DNA from: Pigmentiphaga litoralis
GTDB lineage: Bacteria > Pseudomonadota > Gammaproteobacteria > Burkholderiales > Burkholderiaceae_B
Direction: 5' to 3'
Assembly: GCF_013408655.1 (NCBI RefSeq)
Contig: NZ_JACCBP010000001.1
Coordinates: 3,906,001 to 3,970,000 of the forward strand
DNA: 64,000 bases
The translations under genes and the position numbers were made by a program. This document shows positions 16,816 to 29,133 of the stretch, piece after piece (the first letter of the stretch is position 1; every line of letters begins with the position of its first letter). The notes beneath the pieces are model-generated. The model was not told where the DNA came from, made no database searches, and was given only the letters and a program-made list of their open reading frames with translations.

Positions 16816-16839
16816 ATTCTGGATCGATCGTTCCTGAAT
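16816..16839. promoter_or_regulatory. Near-perfect 24-bp palindrome, probable TetR operator
   Basis: The left half ATTCTGGATCGA (16816-16827) and right half TCGTTCCTGAAT (16828-16839) are reverse complements at 20 of 24 positions. The site lies 6 bases upstream of the TetR start, where autoregulatory operators usually sit. Confidence 0.65.
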
Positions 16840-16956
16840 AGCAAGCACGATGGCAAGTACGGAATGGACCGCCAGGCGTCAACGGGTAAACCGGTATTCC
16901 CGCAAACGCGCGGCCGGCAGAAACTAGCAGGCTGAGCATCGTGCGGGGAGACCACC

Positions 16957-18852
16957 GTGGCGGGTTATGTTGCGCTTCATCAGCAATCCATCAACGATCC
17001 GGAAGGCTTCTGGGGCGACCGGGCCACCCGCATCGACTGGCACGTGCCGCCCGGCCGCATTCTGGATGCCGACCGGCTGCCGTTCACACAGTGGTTCGTG
17101 GGCGGCCGCACCAATCTCTGCCATAACGCGATCGACCGCCACCTGCCCGAGCGGGCGAACGACACGGCGCTGATCTATGTGTCGACCGAAACGGGCATCG
17201 AAACCCGCTACACCTTTGCCGAACTGCATGCCGAAGTGAACCGCTTTGCCGCGATCATGCAGTCGCTGGGCGTCACGCAGCGGCATCGGGTGCTGATCTA
17301 CCTGCCCATGATCCCCGAAGCGGCGTTCGCCATGCTGGCCTGCGCGCGGATCGGCGCGATCCATTCGGTGGTGTTCGGCGGCTTTGCATCGGTGGCGCTG
17401 GCATCGCGGATCGATGACGCAACGCCAACGCTGATCATCTCTGCCGACGCCGGGTCGCGCGCGGGCAAGATCCTGCCGTACAAGCCGCTGCTGGACGAGG
17501 CGATCGCGCTCTGCCGCCAGCCGCCCAAACACGTCCTGCTGGTGGACCGCGGCCTGGCCGACATGGCGCGCACGCCCGGCCGCGACGTGGACTACGCACC
17601 GCTGCGCACGCAATACATGGACGCGCAGGTGCCCTGCGTCTGGCTCGACTCCAACTTTCCGTCCTACATCCTGTACACGTCGGGCACGACCGGCAAACCC
17701 AAAGGCATCGTGCGCGACGTGGGTGGCTATGCGGTGGCGCTGGCCACGGCCATGGACCTGATCTTTCAGGGCCGGCCGGGCGATGTCATGTTCACTGCGT
17801 CCGACATCGGCTGGGTGGTCGGCCACAGCTTCATTGTGTACGGCCCGCTGATCCAGGGCGTGACCACGCTGATGTACGAAGGCACGCCGATCCGGCCCGA
17901 CGGCGCGATCTGGTGGCGGCTGGTCGAGCAGTATGGCGTGACGCAGCTCTTTACCGCGCCCACAGCCATCCGTGTACTGAAAAAACAGGACCCCGAAACG
18001 CTGAAGCGGCACGACCTGTCCAGCCTGCGCACGCTGTTCCTGGCCGGCGAACCGCTGGACGAGCCCACCGCCACCTGGATCGCCGACGCCATCGGCAAGC
18101 CCGTGGTCGATAACTACTGGCAGACCGAAAGCGGCTGGCCCATGCTCGCCATTGCCCGCGGCATTGAAGACCTGCCGATCAAGTTTGGATCCCCCGGCCT
18201 GCCCGTGGTGGGCTACGACCTGCGCGTGGTGGACGAAACGACCGGCGAGACCTGCCCGCCCGGCGTCAAAGGCGTCGTGGCCGTGGCCGCCCCCCTGCCG
18301 CCGGGCTGCATGATCAGCATCTGGCACGACGACGCGCGCTATGTGTCGACCTACTGGTCGGGCTTCGAAGGCAAGATGCTGTATTCCAGTTTCGACTGGG
18401 GCGTGCAGGACGAAGACGGCTATGTCTTCATCCTGGGCCGCACCGACGACGTGATCAACGTGGCCGGCCACCGCCTGGGCACGCGGGAGATCGAAGAAAG
18501 CCTGTCCAGCCACGCTTCCATTGCCGAAGTGGCCGTGGTCGGCGTGGCCGATACCCTGAAGGGCCAGGTGGCCCTGGCCTTTGCCATCGTCCGCAATGCC
18601 GACGTGATCGCCACGACCGATGCACGCTTTGCATTGGAAGGCGAATTGATGCGCACGGTGGAACACCAGCTGGGCGCCCTCGCCCGGCCCAGCCGCGTCA
18701 TCTTCGTGCCGGTGCTGCCCAAAACCCGATCAGGCAAGCTGCTGCGCCGCGCGATCCAGGCCGTGGCCGAAGGCCGCGATCCGGGGGATCTGACGACGAT
18801 CGAGGACACGACGGCGCTCGATCAACTGAAGGATGCGATGCAGATGTCGTGA
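16957..18852 (+). CDS. prpE: Propionyl-CoA synthetase-like acyl-CoA ligase
   Basis: 631 residues, full length for PrpE/Acs enzymes that activate short acids to CoA thioesters through an acyl-adenylate. The N-terminal ACAS segment includes DPEGFWGDRATRIDW. The ATP loop is YTSGTTGKPKGIVRDVGG, the A8 region includes LGRTDDVINVAGHRLGTREIE, and the acetylatable catalytic lysine is in KTRSGKLLRR. It begins at GTG with GGGGAG 6 bases upstream. Propionate is the likeliest substrate, but related short acids cannot be excluded, and no methylcitrate-cycle genes are adjacent. Confidence 0.82.
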   Translation: MAGYVALHQQSINDPEGFWGDRATRIDWHVPPGRILDADRLPFTQWFVGGRTNLCHNAIDRHLPERANDTALIYVSTETGIETRYTFAELHAEVNRFAAIMQSLGVTQRHRVLIYLPMIPEAAFAMLACARIGAIHSVVFGGFASVALASRIDDATPTLIISADAGSRAGKILPYKPLLDEAIALCRQPPKHVLLVDRGLADMARTPGRDVDYAPLRTQYMDAQVPCVWLDSNFPSYILYTSGTTGKPKGIVRDVGGYAVALATAMDLIFQGRPGDVMFTASDIGWVVGHSFIVYGPLIQGVTTLMYEGTPIRPDGAIWWRLVEQYGVTQLFTAPTAIRVLKKQDPETLKRHDLSSLRTLFLAGEPLDEPTATWIADAIGKPVVDNYWQTESGWPMLAIARGIEDLPIKFGSPGLPVVGYDLRVVDETTGETCPPGVKGVVAVAAPLPPGCMISIWHDDARYVSTYWSGFEGKMLYSSFDWGVQDEDGYVFILGRTDDVINVAGHRLGTREIEESLSSHASIAEVAVVGVADTLKGQVALAFAIVRNADVIATTDARFALEGELMRTVEHQLGALARPSRVIFVPVLPKTRSGKLLRRAIQAVAEGRDPGDLTTIEDTTALDQLKDAMQMS

Positions 18853-18893
18853 TGGCGTAGAATCCCAGCCCCGGCCACCAAGCAAGTCCACGT

Positions 18894-19205
18894 ATGAACG
18901 CAGCACTGGAACAGGAATTTCACGACGCGATGCTCGGCATTTTCGAGCGCGCGAAAAAAGAGGCCAGCTATTCGGCCAACCGCTTTCACCAGTTGGTGGG
19001 ACGGCTGGGCGGCAAGGCCGCGGCCAAGCAGATGCTGGCGTCGAAGACGCTATCGGAAGATCTGACGCACCTGAGTCTGGCCAAGCGGCTGGACCTGTCG
19101 ATGGAGGTGCTGATCCTGGAAGCGCAGTGGGCGCCGCTGTTCAGCGACCAGGAACGCGCGATCGCGGTGAAGCGCCTGAAGGACTTCGGCTACACCGCGA
19201 GCTGA
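18894..19205 (+). CDS. Conserved hypothetical protein, 103 aa
   Basis: 103 residues, soluble and predicted all-helical, with no signal peptide. The pattern FHDAMLGIFERAKKEASYSANRFHQLV, GGKAAAKQML, RLDLSMEVLILEAQW and a C-terminal GY resembles a widespread uncharacterised bacterial domain seen as an orphan or attached to other proteins (recollection, not checked). A TAGAAT hexamer at 18857-18862 may be its -10. It ends before a hairpin shared with metH. No function is proposed. Confidence 0.7.
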   Translation: MNAALEQEFHDAMLGIFERAKKEASYSANRFHQLVGRLGGKAAAKQMLASKTLSEDLTHLSLAKRLDLSMEVLILEAQWAPLFSDQERAIAVKRLKDFGYTAS

Positions 19206-19257
19206 GCGCGCGAGTTCACGTTCGCGGGATTTGTCTGCCGGGCTAAGCCTTCAGAGT

Positions 19258-19279
19258 CAGGCCCGCGCGTGCGGGCCTG
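19258..19279. terminator. Hairpin between convergent genes
   Basis: CAGGCCCGC (19258-19266) and GCGGGCCTG (19271-19279) form a perfect 9-bp GC-rich stem with a 4-base loop between the hypothetical gene and metH. Only a weak T-rich stretch follows on the plus strand, so efficiency is uncertain. Confidence 0.5.
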
Positions 19280-19340
19280 CGGCTTCAGGTTTTCGGATTC
19301 GAATCTGCGGACTCAGGCCGCGGCTTCAATACCCCCCCGT

Positions 19341-23114
<3,774 letters not shown>

Positions 23115-23227
23115 GGGCGGGCAACCGGGCAAAACCCACCGGCGCAATCTGCAAAAGGGAATCGGCTATGTTACCAACAAACCGGCTTTCCCTTGCTGCA
23201 GCGCGGCGGTTCGCCGTCTTGTCCGGC

Positions 23228-24472
23228 CTAGTGCAGGGCTTCGGGCGCCTGGCCGGGTTGCGGCAGGGCCAGCCCGTCCACCGGCATGATGGCCTCGGCG
23301 CCGGCACGCACGCGCCGCCGTGGAATCACGGTCAGCGGCGGCATGTCGATGCATTGCGGCACATGTCCGCGCCACGCCGCCACCGATGCCTGCACCACCG
23401 CCGGCAGCTCGCGGCTGCGATGGAATTGCGTGCGCAGCCATCGCGCGTCGCACCCTTGCTTCAGGGCGCCGTCGGCCAGGGATTGCAGCATGTCCGTCGT
23501 GCCGAGTTCGGCGGCGATCGGCGCCAGCTGTTCCAGCGTCATCCGCAAGTGGTCCATCAGGCGCATCCGCCCGTGGACCGGATCGACATAATTGCCCTGC
23601 AGACCGAAGCGGCAGGCCTGGAAGCGATTGGTGTTGTAGGCCAGCCAGGCCTCGGGCGCGGGCAGCGCGCGGCGGCTCAGCGCCACGCCCAGGGCCTGGG
23701 CGAACGCCGCCAGCTGGCAGGCCTTTTCGACCGTGAGCGGCGTATCGCACACCCGGATTTCGACCGTGCCGAATTCGGGCTTGGGGCGCACGTCCCAGTA
23801 CAGGTCCTTGATGCTGTCCACCAGACCGGAGCTTTGCAGCTGGTTCAGATAGGCTTCGAAGCCATACCAGTCGGTGACCGACGGCGGCATGTGGCCCGCC
23901 ATGGGGAAGGCATTGAGCGCGTTCAGGCGGCTGCACGAAAACAGCGTGTCGACGCCCTCGAAATACGGCGACGAGGCCGACAGCGCAATAAAATGCGGCA
24001 CGTAGGGCGACAGCCGGTGCGTCATGGCGATCGCGTCGTCCCCCGACGCCACGCCCAGGTGGATGTGCTGGCCGAACACGGTGAACTGGCGCGCCAGGTA
24101 GCCATACATCTCGGACAGGTACTGGAAGCGGGGCGAATCGAAGATGGTCCGGTCTTGCCAGCGCATGAATGGGTGCGTGCCGCCGCCGGCAATACGGACA
24201 CCCACGGTGTCGGCGGCTTCGCCCAGCACGTCGCGCATGTGGCGCATCTCTTCCAGCAGCGCGGTGGGATCCGTGTGGACGGAGGAATTCAATTCGATCA
24301 TCGCGCGCGTGATCTCGGGTTTGACGCGATCGGCGATGGAGTGGTTGGCCAATTGGGCCAGCAGGTCTTCTGCGGAACCCCGCAGGTCGAACGAGTGCGC
24401 ATCAACAATCTGCAATTCGAGTTCGATACCCAGGGTATGCGCAGCCGATGGGGTGAAGGCGATGGATTCCAT
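23228..24472 (-). CDS. YbdK-type carboxylate-amine ligase (glutamate-cysteine ligase 2 family)
   Basis: 414 residues. Family members form gamma-glutamyl-type amide bonds with ATP. The N-terminal [19 protein letters not shown] and the later HIHLGV and [11 protein letters not shown] motifs are typical of the GCS2 group. The start ATG follows AAGGAG with 6-base spacing, discarding 23 in-frame upstream codons. The physiological role (weak glutamate-cysteine ligation versus another peptide product) is unsettled for this family. Confidence 0.85.
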   Translation of the reverse strand: MESIAFTPSAAHTLGIELELQIVDAHSFDLRGSAEDLLAQLANHSIADRVKPEITRAMIELNSSVHTDPTALLEEMRHMRDVLGEAADTVGVRIAGGGTHPFMRWQDRTIFDSPRFQYLSEMYGYLARQFTVFGQHIHLGVASGDDAIAMTHRLSPYVPHFIALSASSPYFEGVDTLFSCSRLNALNAFPMAGHMPPSVTDWYGFEAYLNQLQSSGLVDSIKDLYWDVRPKPEFGTVEIRVCDTPLTVEKACQLAAFAQALGVALSRRALPAPEAWLAYNTNRFQACRFGLQGNYVDPVHGRMRLMDHLRMTLEQLAPIAAELGTTDMLQSLADGALKQGCDARWLRTQFHRSRELPAVVQASVAAWRGHVPQCIDMPPLTVIPRRRVRAGAEAIMPVDGLALPQPGQAPEALH

Positions 24473-24672
24473 CGAGGTCTCCTTGGGGGTGAGGCCTGGC
24501 GGGCTAGTACATACTTTACGAATGCCGCAGTTTAGCCACAAGTTCCAAGCAGATTGCCAGAAATAGATGACAGTTCAGGTTTTCCCCTAGGAACCCGCAT
24601 GGGGAAAGGCCTAATCCCCTGCTGAGGGTTTTGCCGACCTGCCGAACCGCTGTATTAGGCGGCCAGACGCAC

Positions 24673-24705
24673 GAAAGCCCGCTGCATCAGGGCAAGCGGG
24701 CTTTC
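24673..24705 (-). terminator. Strong hairpin downstream of the DUF3567 gene
   Basis: GAAAGCCCGCT (24673-24683) and AGCGGGCTTTC (24695-24705) form a perfect 11-bp stem with an 11-base loop in the 300-bp gap between DUF3567 and the YbdK gene. The minus-strand T run is only the TTT inside the stem, so it may terminate the long leftward operon moderately. Nothing else was seen in this gap. Confidence 0.6.
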
Positions 24706-24772
24706 GGGAAAAGGGTGAGGGAGGCGGTGCGGCGCCCCGGTCAGGGCGACCGGGGGCTGGACGACCAAACGA

Positions 24773-25027
24773 TCAGTGGAGCGTGACCGGGTGGTTCATG
24801 TAGTCGTCGAACTGGCTGAGGAATTCATCGACGTCTTCCATCGACGGTTCGGAAGCGATCAACTCCTGGACCTGATTCCGGAACTGGTCAGCCGATTCGC
24901 CCGCGATGTACAGTTCGCGCCGCGACTGCTTGTCCACGATCTCGAACCCGCCACCATAGGCGGTCGCGCCTTCGATTTCGGCAAATTCGACAACGACGTA
25001 GTTCGAGCTGTTGTAAATCATTTCCAT
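24773..25027 (-). CDS. DUF3567 family small protein
   Basis: 84 residues beginning MEMIYNSSNYVVVEF, with AYGGGFEIVDKQSRRELYI and an acidic C-terminus. DUF3567 is conserved in betaproteobacteria with no known function. AGGAG precedes the ATG by 7 bases. A leftward promoter could lie in the ~110 bp separating it from the upstream CobW-like gene. Confidence 0.82.
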   Translation of the reverse strand: MEMIYNSSNYVVVEFAEIEGATAYGGGFEIVDKQSRRELYIAGESADQFRNQVQELIASEPSMEDVDEFLSQFDDYMNHPVTLH

Positions 25028-25135
25028 GGCCTGGCTCCTGAAGTCACAGGGGTCGTAAGACCGCCTGATCTGTAAATGTGGTGCCCACATCCGGAAATCA
25101 AGAGGCAATCTATAACGCGCATTAAATAAACGGTG

Positions 25136-25507
25136 TCATTCGTTCAATGGCGCGTCTTGCAGATCGATTGCCCCCGCGAAGCCTGGGCCGTCCAGTTGCC
25201 TCAGCAACTCCGGGAGATGCTCGGCCTGGGATATTTCTATCCAAAGCCTGGCGGGTTTCACCAGCCTGAGCATCCTTGCCACCGTCACCCGCAACGGCAG
25301 CTGCCCGACACAGCACACACAACCTGGCGCCAACTGGACGAGTTCGACGCCCGGTGGAGCCGTCAATGTTCCCGGCCCCCCTTCGACTATCACAGCCTGC
25401 TTGCCCTGCTCTTCTTGCAAGGACCGTGCCGCGGCGTCGAGCGCCACGCTTCGGCCCTGCCTGAGATAACAGCCTACCATCACTACAACGGGTGTCTTTG
25501 TATTCAT
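25136..25507 (-). CDS. Degenerate CobW/G3E GTPase-like protein without a P-loop
   Basis: 123 residues. The segment VQLAPGCVCCVGQLPLRVTVARMLRLVKPARLWIEIS contains the GCxCC metal motif and IExS strand of the COG0523/CobW family. At the N-terminus, where GFLGAGKTT should be, the sequence reads VGCYLRQGRSVAL, so no Walker A is present, and the C-terminal CobW domain is missing. The ATG overlaps the trkH stop by 4 bases (ATGA), which strongly suggests a real, coupled gene. It could be a metal-binding remnant or a regulator; the function is unknown. Confidence 0.7.
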   Translation of the reverse strand: MNTKTPVVVMVGCYLRQGRSVALDAAARSLQEEQGKQAVIVEGGPGTLTAPPGVELVQLAPGCVCCVGQLPLRVTVARMLRLVKPARLWIEISQAEHLPELLRQLDGPGFAGAIDLQDAPLNE

Positions 25508-26976
25508 TTGCGCCAGAAGGCGCGTGTAAACAACACCAGCACCGTAAAGAGCTCCAGCCGACCGATGAGCATGGCGAACGAGCAGATCCACGTCTGGACA
25601 TCCGTCAGGCCCTTGTAGCTGCCCATGGGGCCGACCACGTCGCCCAGCCCCGGCCCGGTGTTGTTCAACGTCGCCAGCACGGCAGTGAATGCGGTAAGCG
25701 GCTCCAACCCGGTCGACAGCATCACCATGGTAAGAATGACCAGCGACGCCCCATAAAGGAGCACGAAGGCCAGCACCGAGAACACCACGTGATTGGCGAT
25801 CATCTGGCCGCCGATCCGCACCGGGTTGATCGCGCGCGGATGCAGCAGCCGGGTGAATTCGCGCCGCGCCTGTTTGACCAGGATCACCATGCGGATCATT
25901 TTCATGCCGCCACCGGTTGAGCCAGCCGACGTCACGAAAGAAGACAGTGCCAGCATCAGTACCGGCGCGAACAGGGGCCATTTGGCGTAGTCAGTGCTTG
26001 CAAACCCGGTCGTGGTGGCAACCGATACCGTGTTGAATACGGCATGGCGCATGGATTCGGCCAGGGTCGGGTAGACCTGTTCCCCGTAGAGCAGAAAGCC
26101 GATGACGATGCCTGATCCGAACATCACGGTCAGGTAGTACTTCGCTTCAAAGCAGTTCCAGTACGTGCGCATGCTTTTGGCGCGGTAGGCCCGGAAGTGC
26201 GTGGCGAAGTTGATGCCGGCAATCGTCATGAAGACGATGGCGACGAATTCGGTCGAAATCGAATCGAAGGCCAGGAAGCCCGCGTCGCGATTCGAAAAGC
26301 CGCCCAGCCCGATCGTGGCCGCCATATGGCAATAGGCGTCATACCAGCTCATGCCGGTCAGGCGGTAGGCGATCGCGCACAACAAGGACACCACCATGTA
26401 GATGGCATACAGCCCCTTGGCCGTACCCGTGATGCGCGGCGTCAGCTTTTCGTCTTTCATGGGACCGGCCGTCTCGGCGCGGAATACCTGGCTGCCCCCC
26501 ACGCCCAGCATCGGCAGAATGGCCACGGCGAGCACCAGGATGCCCATGCCGCCGATCCAGATCAGCGTGCAACGCCAGACGTTGATCGAATACGGGAGGG
26601 TGTCCAGGCCGGTCAGGACGGTCGCGCCCGTGGTCGTGAGGCCCGACATGGCTTCGAAGTAGGCGTCGGTCAGGCTCAGATCCACGCCCACGCCGCGGAA
26701 ATACAGCACCAGCGGGACCGCCGCCACCACAGGCAGCACGCTCCACACCAGGGACACCAACAGAAAGCCATCGCGCGGCGCCAGTTCGCGGCGCTGGCGG
26801 CGGGTGCCGGCATACAGCAGCGCGCCAAAACCGAACGACACCGCAAAGGCATGCAAGAAGGCCATCAAGGCGGCGTCGGACGTGTAGAGCGACGTTCCGA
26901 TCGGGATGGCGAAGGTCAGCGAAAACAGCGCGATGACCACGCCGAGCACATTCAGGACCGGGAAAAGTTGGCGCAT
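25504..26976 (-). CDS. trkH: TrkH-family potassium uptake channel subunit
   Basis: 490 residues with multiple membrane segments and the repeated pore-loop pattern of KtrB/TrkH proteins, for example MSGLTTTGATVL in the first repeat and VATTTGFASTDY and NNTGPGLGDV in later ones. It imports K+ under control of the cytoplasmic TrkA ring. It lies 17 bases after trkA and overlaps the CobW-like gene by 4 bases. Confidence 0.92.
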   Translation of the reverse strand: MRQLFPVLNVLGVVIALFSLTFAIPIGTSLYTSDAALMAFLHAFAVSFGFGALLYAGTRRQRRELAPRDGFLLVSLVWSVLPVVAAVPLVLYFRGVGVDLSLTDAYFEAMSGLTTTGATVLTGLDTLPYSINVWRCTLIWIGGMGILVLAVAILPMLGVGGSQVFRAETAGPMKDEKLTPRITGTAKGLYAIYMVVSLLCAIAYRLTGMSWYDAYCHMAATIGLGGFSNRDAGFLAFDSISTEFVAIVFMTIAGINFATHFRAYRAKSMRTYWNCFEAKYYLTVMFGSGIVIGFLLYGEQVYPTLAESMRHAVFNTVSVATTTGFASTDYAKWPLFAPVLMLALSSFVTSAGSTGGGMKMIRMVILVKQARREFTRLLHPRAINPVRIGGQMIANHVVFSVLAFVLLYGASLVILTMVMLSTGLEPLTAFTAVLATLNNTGPGLGDVVGPMGSYKGLTDVQTWICSFAMLIGRLELFTVLVLFTRAFWRK

Positions 26977-26993
26977 GGGACGGGCAAAGCCGC

Positions 26994-28370
26994 TCAGAAA
27001 AAGGAGACCGACACCTGGAACAGCTTTTCGACCTGGGACACCAGGCGCTGATGCGTGACGAACACGATGACATGGTCACCGGACTGGACGACGGTGTCGT
27101 GGTGCGCCATCAGGACGGCGTCGGACCGCGCGATGGCGCCAATGATCGCGCCTTCGGGCAGCTTGATCTGCTCGATGCGCCTGCCGACCACCTTGGATGA
27201 CTTGGCGTCACCGTGGGCGATGGCTTCGATGGCCTCGGTCACGCCGTGGCGCAGCCGGTGCACGGCCACCACGTCGCCGCGGCGCACGTGGCGCAGCAGT
27301 TCGCCGATGGTGGCTTCGGACGGCGAAATGGCGATGTCGATCCGCCCGCCTTCCATCAGTTCCGCGTAGCTTTTGCGGCCGATCAGGGCGATCACGCGGC
27401 GCGCGCCCATCCGTTTGGCCAGCAGCGACGACATGATGTTGTCTTCGTCGTCGCTGGTCAGCGCCAGGAACAGGTCCATGTCGCCGACGTTTTCGTCTTC
27501 CAGCAGGTCTTCGTCGGTGGCGTCACCGTTGAGCACCAGCGTCTTGCTGGGCACCTGGGCGGCCAGGTATTCACAGCGGCGGCGGTTTTGCTCGATCAGC
27601 TTGACCTCGTACAGGTGGCCGATTTCGCGCGCCAGCCGCAGCCCGATATTGCCGCCGCCGGCAATCATCAGCCGCCGCACGGGCTTGTCGCGCTCGCGCA
27701 GTTCGCGCACCAGCCGCCGCACTTCGTGGGTCGCGGCCAGGCAGACGACTTCGTCCCCGGGCTGGATGACGGTGCGGCCTTCGGGCGTGATCAGTTCGCC
27801 CTGCCGGAAGATGGAAATGATCCGGATGTCGGCGCCCGGCATGTGTTCGCGCAGGCTTTCGATCGGGTGCTGGCACAGCGGGCTGCCCGCGTGCGCGCGG
27901 ACGGTCACGGCGCTGACCCGGCCTTCGGCAAATTCCACCACCTGCAGGGCTTCGGGAATCGCGATCAGGTTGGTCAGGTAGCTCGTGACGCTGCGTTCCG
28001 GGCAGATCAGGTTGTCGACGCAAAAGCCGTCGTCGCCCATCAGCGTGGCGTTGTCCAGGAATTCGGGGGAGCGGACCCGCGCGATGCGGCGCGGGACATT
28101 GAAGACCTGCTTGGCGATCTTGCAGGCCACCAGGTTGGTTTCGTCGGCCGTGGCGCACGATATGAGCATGTCGGCGTCACGCGCGCCGGCCTGCTCCAGG
28201 GTGGACATGTGAATGCCGCTGCCCACCACGACCCGCAGGTCGAACCGTTCCTGCAGCAGGGCCAGGCGAGGACCGTCGGTATCGATGACCGTGATGTCGT
28301 TATGTTCGGACACCAGGTTTTCGGCGACGCTCGTTCCCACCCGGCCCGCGCCGAGGATCAGGATCTTCAT
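26994..28370 (-). CDS. trkA: TrkA potassium uptake regulatory protein
   Basis: 458 residues with two RCK halves. The first nucleotide-binding glycine motif is GAGRVGTSVAENL (7-19), and the second is GGGNIGLRLAREI around residue 235. Each half ends with a TrkA_C-like domain. It binds NAD(H) and gates TrkH. The start overlaps the stop of the response-regulator gene by 4 bases, so K+ uptake is co-transcribed with the two-component pair. Confidence 0.93.
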   Translation of the reverse strand: MKILILGAGRVGTSVAENLVSEHNDITVIDTDGPRLALLQERFDLRVVVGSGIHMSTLEQAGARDADMLISCATADETNLVACKIAKQVFNVPRRIARVRSPEFLDNATLMGDDGFCVDNLICPERSVTSYLTNLIAIPEALQVVEFAEGRVSAVTVRAHAGSPLCQHPIESLREHMPGADIRIISIFRQGELITPEGRTVIQPGDEVVCLAATHEVRRLVRELRERDKPVRRLMIAGGGNIGLRLAREIGHLYEVKLIEQNRRRCEYLAAQVPSKTLVLNGDATDEDLLEDENVGDMDLFLALTSDDEDNIMSSLLAKRMGARRVIALIGRKSYAELMEGGRIDIAISPSEATIGELLRHVRRGDVVAVHRLRHGVTEAIEAIAHGDAKSSKVVGRRIEQIKLPEGAIIGAIARSDAVLMAHHDTVVQSGDHVIVFVTHQRLVSQVEKLFQVSVSFF

Positions 28371-29116
28371 AGACTGCGTTTGCGGGACAGCTCGATGCCC
28401 AGTTGCTTGAGCTTGCGATACAGGTGGGTGCGTTCCAGGCCGGTCTTGTCGGCGACGCGGGTCATGCTGCCGCCTTCGCGCGCCAGGTGATGCTCGAAGT
28501 ACACGCGTTCGAAGGCATCGCGCGCTTCGCGCAGCGGCAGGTCCAGGGACAGCTCATGCAGCGGCTGGCGCGGACGGCTGTCGCCCCCGACCTGACCCAT
28601 TTCGGCCAGCGATTCGGCGGCGCTGGACGCCCCGATCGGCGCACGGCCGTAGTCCGACCCAGTGGTCAGGATGGGCGGCTGCACGTACGACGGCGGCGGG
28701 CTGCTGCTGCGGATCGCGGTGACCGGCTGCGCGACGGGCTTGGGGCCCGCGCGGCCGCGGTCGAGCGCCGACGCAATGGTCTTGAGCAGCCGCGTCATGG
28801 TGATCGGCTTTTCAAGAAAATCGGTCGCGCCGATACGGGTGGCTTCGACGGCGGTATCGATGGTCGCGTGGCCGCTCATCATGATGACCGGCATGTCGAG
28901 CAGGCCCTGTGACGCCCACTCTTTGAGCAGGGTCACGCCGTCGGTATCAGGCATCCAGATATCGAGCAATACCACGTCAGGCCGATGCTGGTTGCGCAGC
29001 GCGCGCGCAGCGGCGGCGTTTTCTGCGAGATCCACCGTGTGACCCTCGTCGTAGAGGATCTCCGACAGGAGCTCGCGAATGCCGACTTCGTCGTCGACCA
29101 CTAGAATTCTGGCCAT
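28367..29116 (-). CDS. NtrX-like response regulator without an AAA+ domain
   Basis: 249 residues. The receiver domain (1-120) has the acidic pocket in VVDDE, phospho-acceptor D in VVLLDIWMPD and K in FLEKPI. After a proline/serine-rich linker (about 120-195) comes a Fis-type helix-turn-helix (TRVADKTGLERTHLYRKLKQLGI). The sigma54-activating AAA+ module of NtrX is absent, so it probably acts as a DNA-binding regulator without sigma54 contact. It is paired with the NtrY-like kinase 17 bases upstream and overlaps trkA by 4 bases. Confidence 0.88.
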   Translation of the reverse strand: MARILVVDDEVGIRELLSEILYDEGHTVDLAENAAAARALRNQHRPDVVLLDIWMPDTDGVTLLKEWASQGLLDMPVIMMSGHATIDTAVEATRIGATDFLEKPITMTRLLKTIASALDRGRAGPKPVAQPVTAIRSSSPPPSYVQPPILTTGSDYGRAPIGASSAAESLAEMGQVGGDSRPRQPLHELSLDLPLREARDAFERVYFEHHLAREGGSMTRVADKTGLERTHLYRKLKQLGIELSRKRSL

Positions 29117-29133
29117 ATTTTTAGAAACCTCTG

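Noticed and set aside
16924..18666. 580-codon open frame antisense to prpE
   Set aside because: No recognisable domain, and it lies entirely opposite a full-length acyl-CoA ligase.
23115..23227. SAH or cobalamin riboswitch upstream of metH
   Set aside because: The gap is only 113 bases and I could not find the conserved riboswitch cores; only a short CGGCG-CGCCG hairpin is present.
27213..28490. 425-codon open frame antisense to trkA
   Set aside because: Shadow frame; TrkA motifs on the minus strand are complete.
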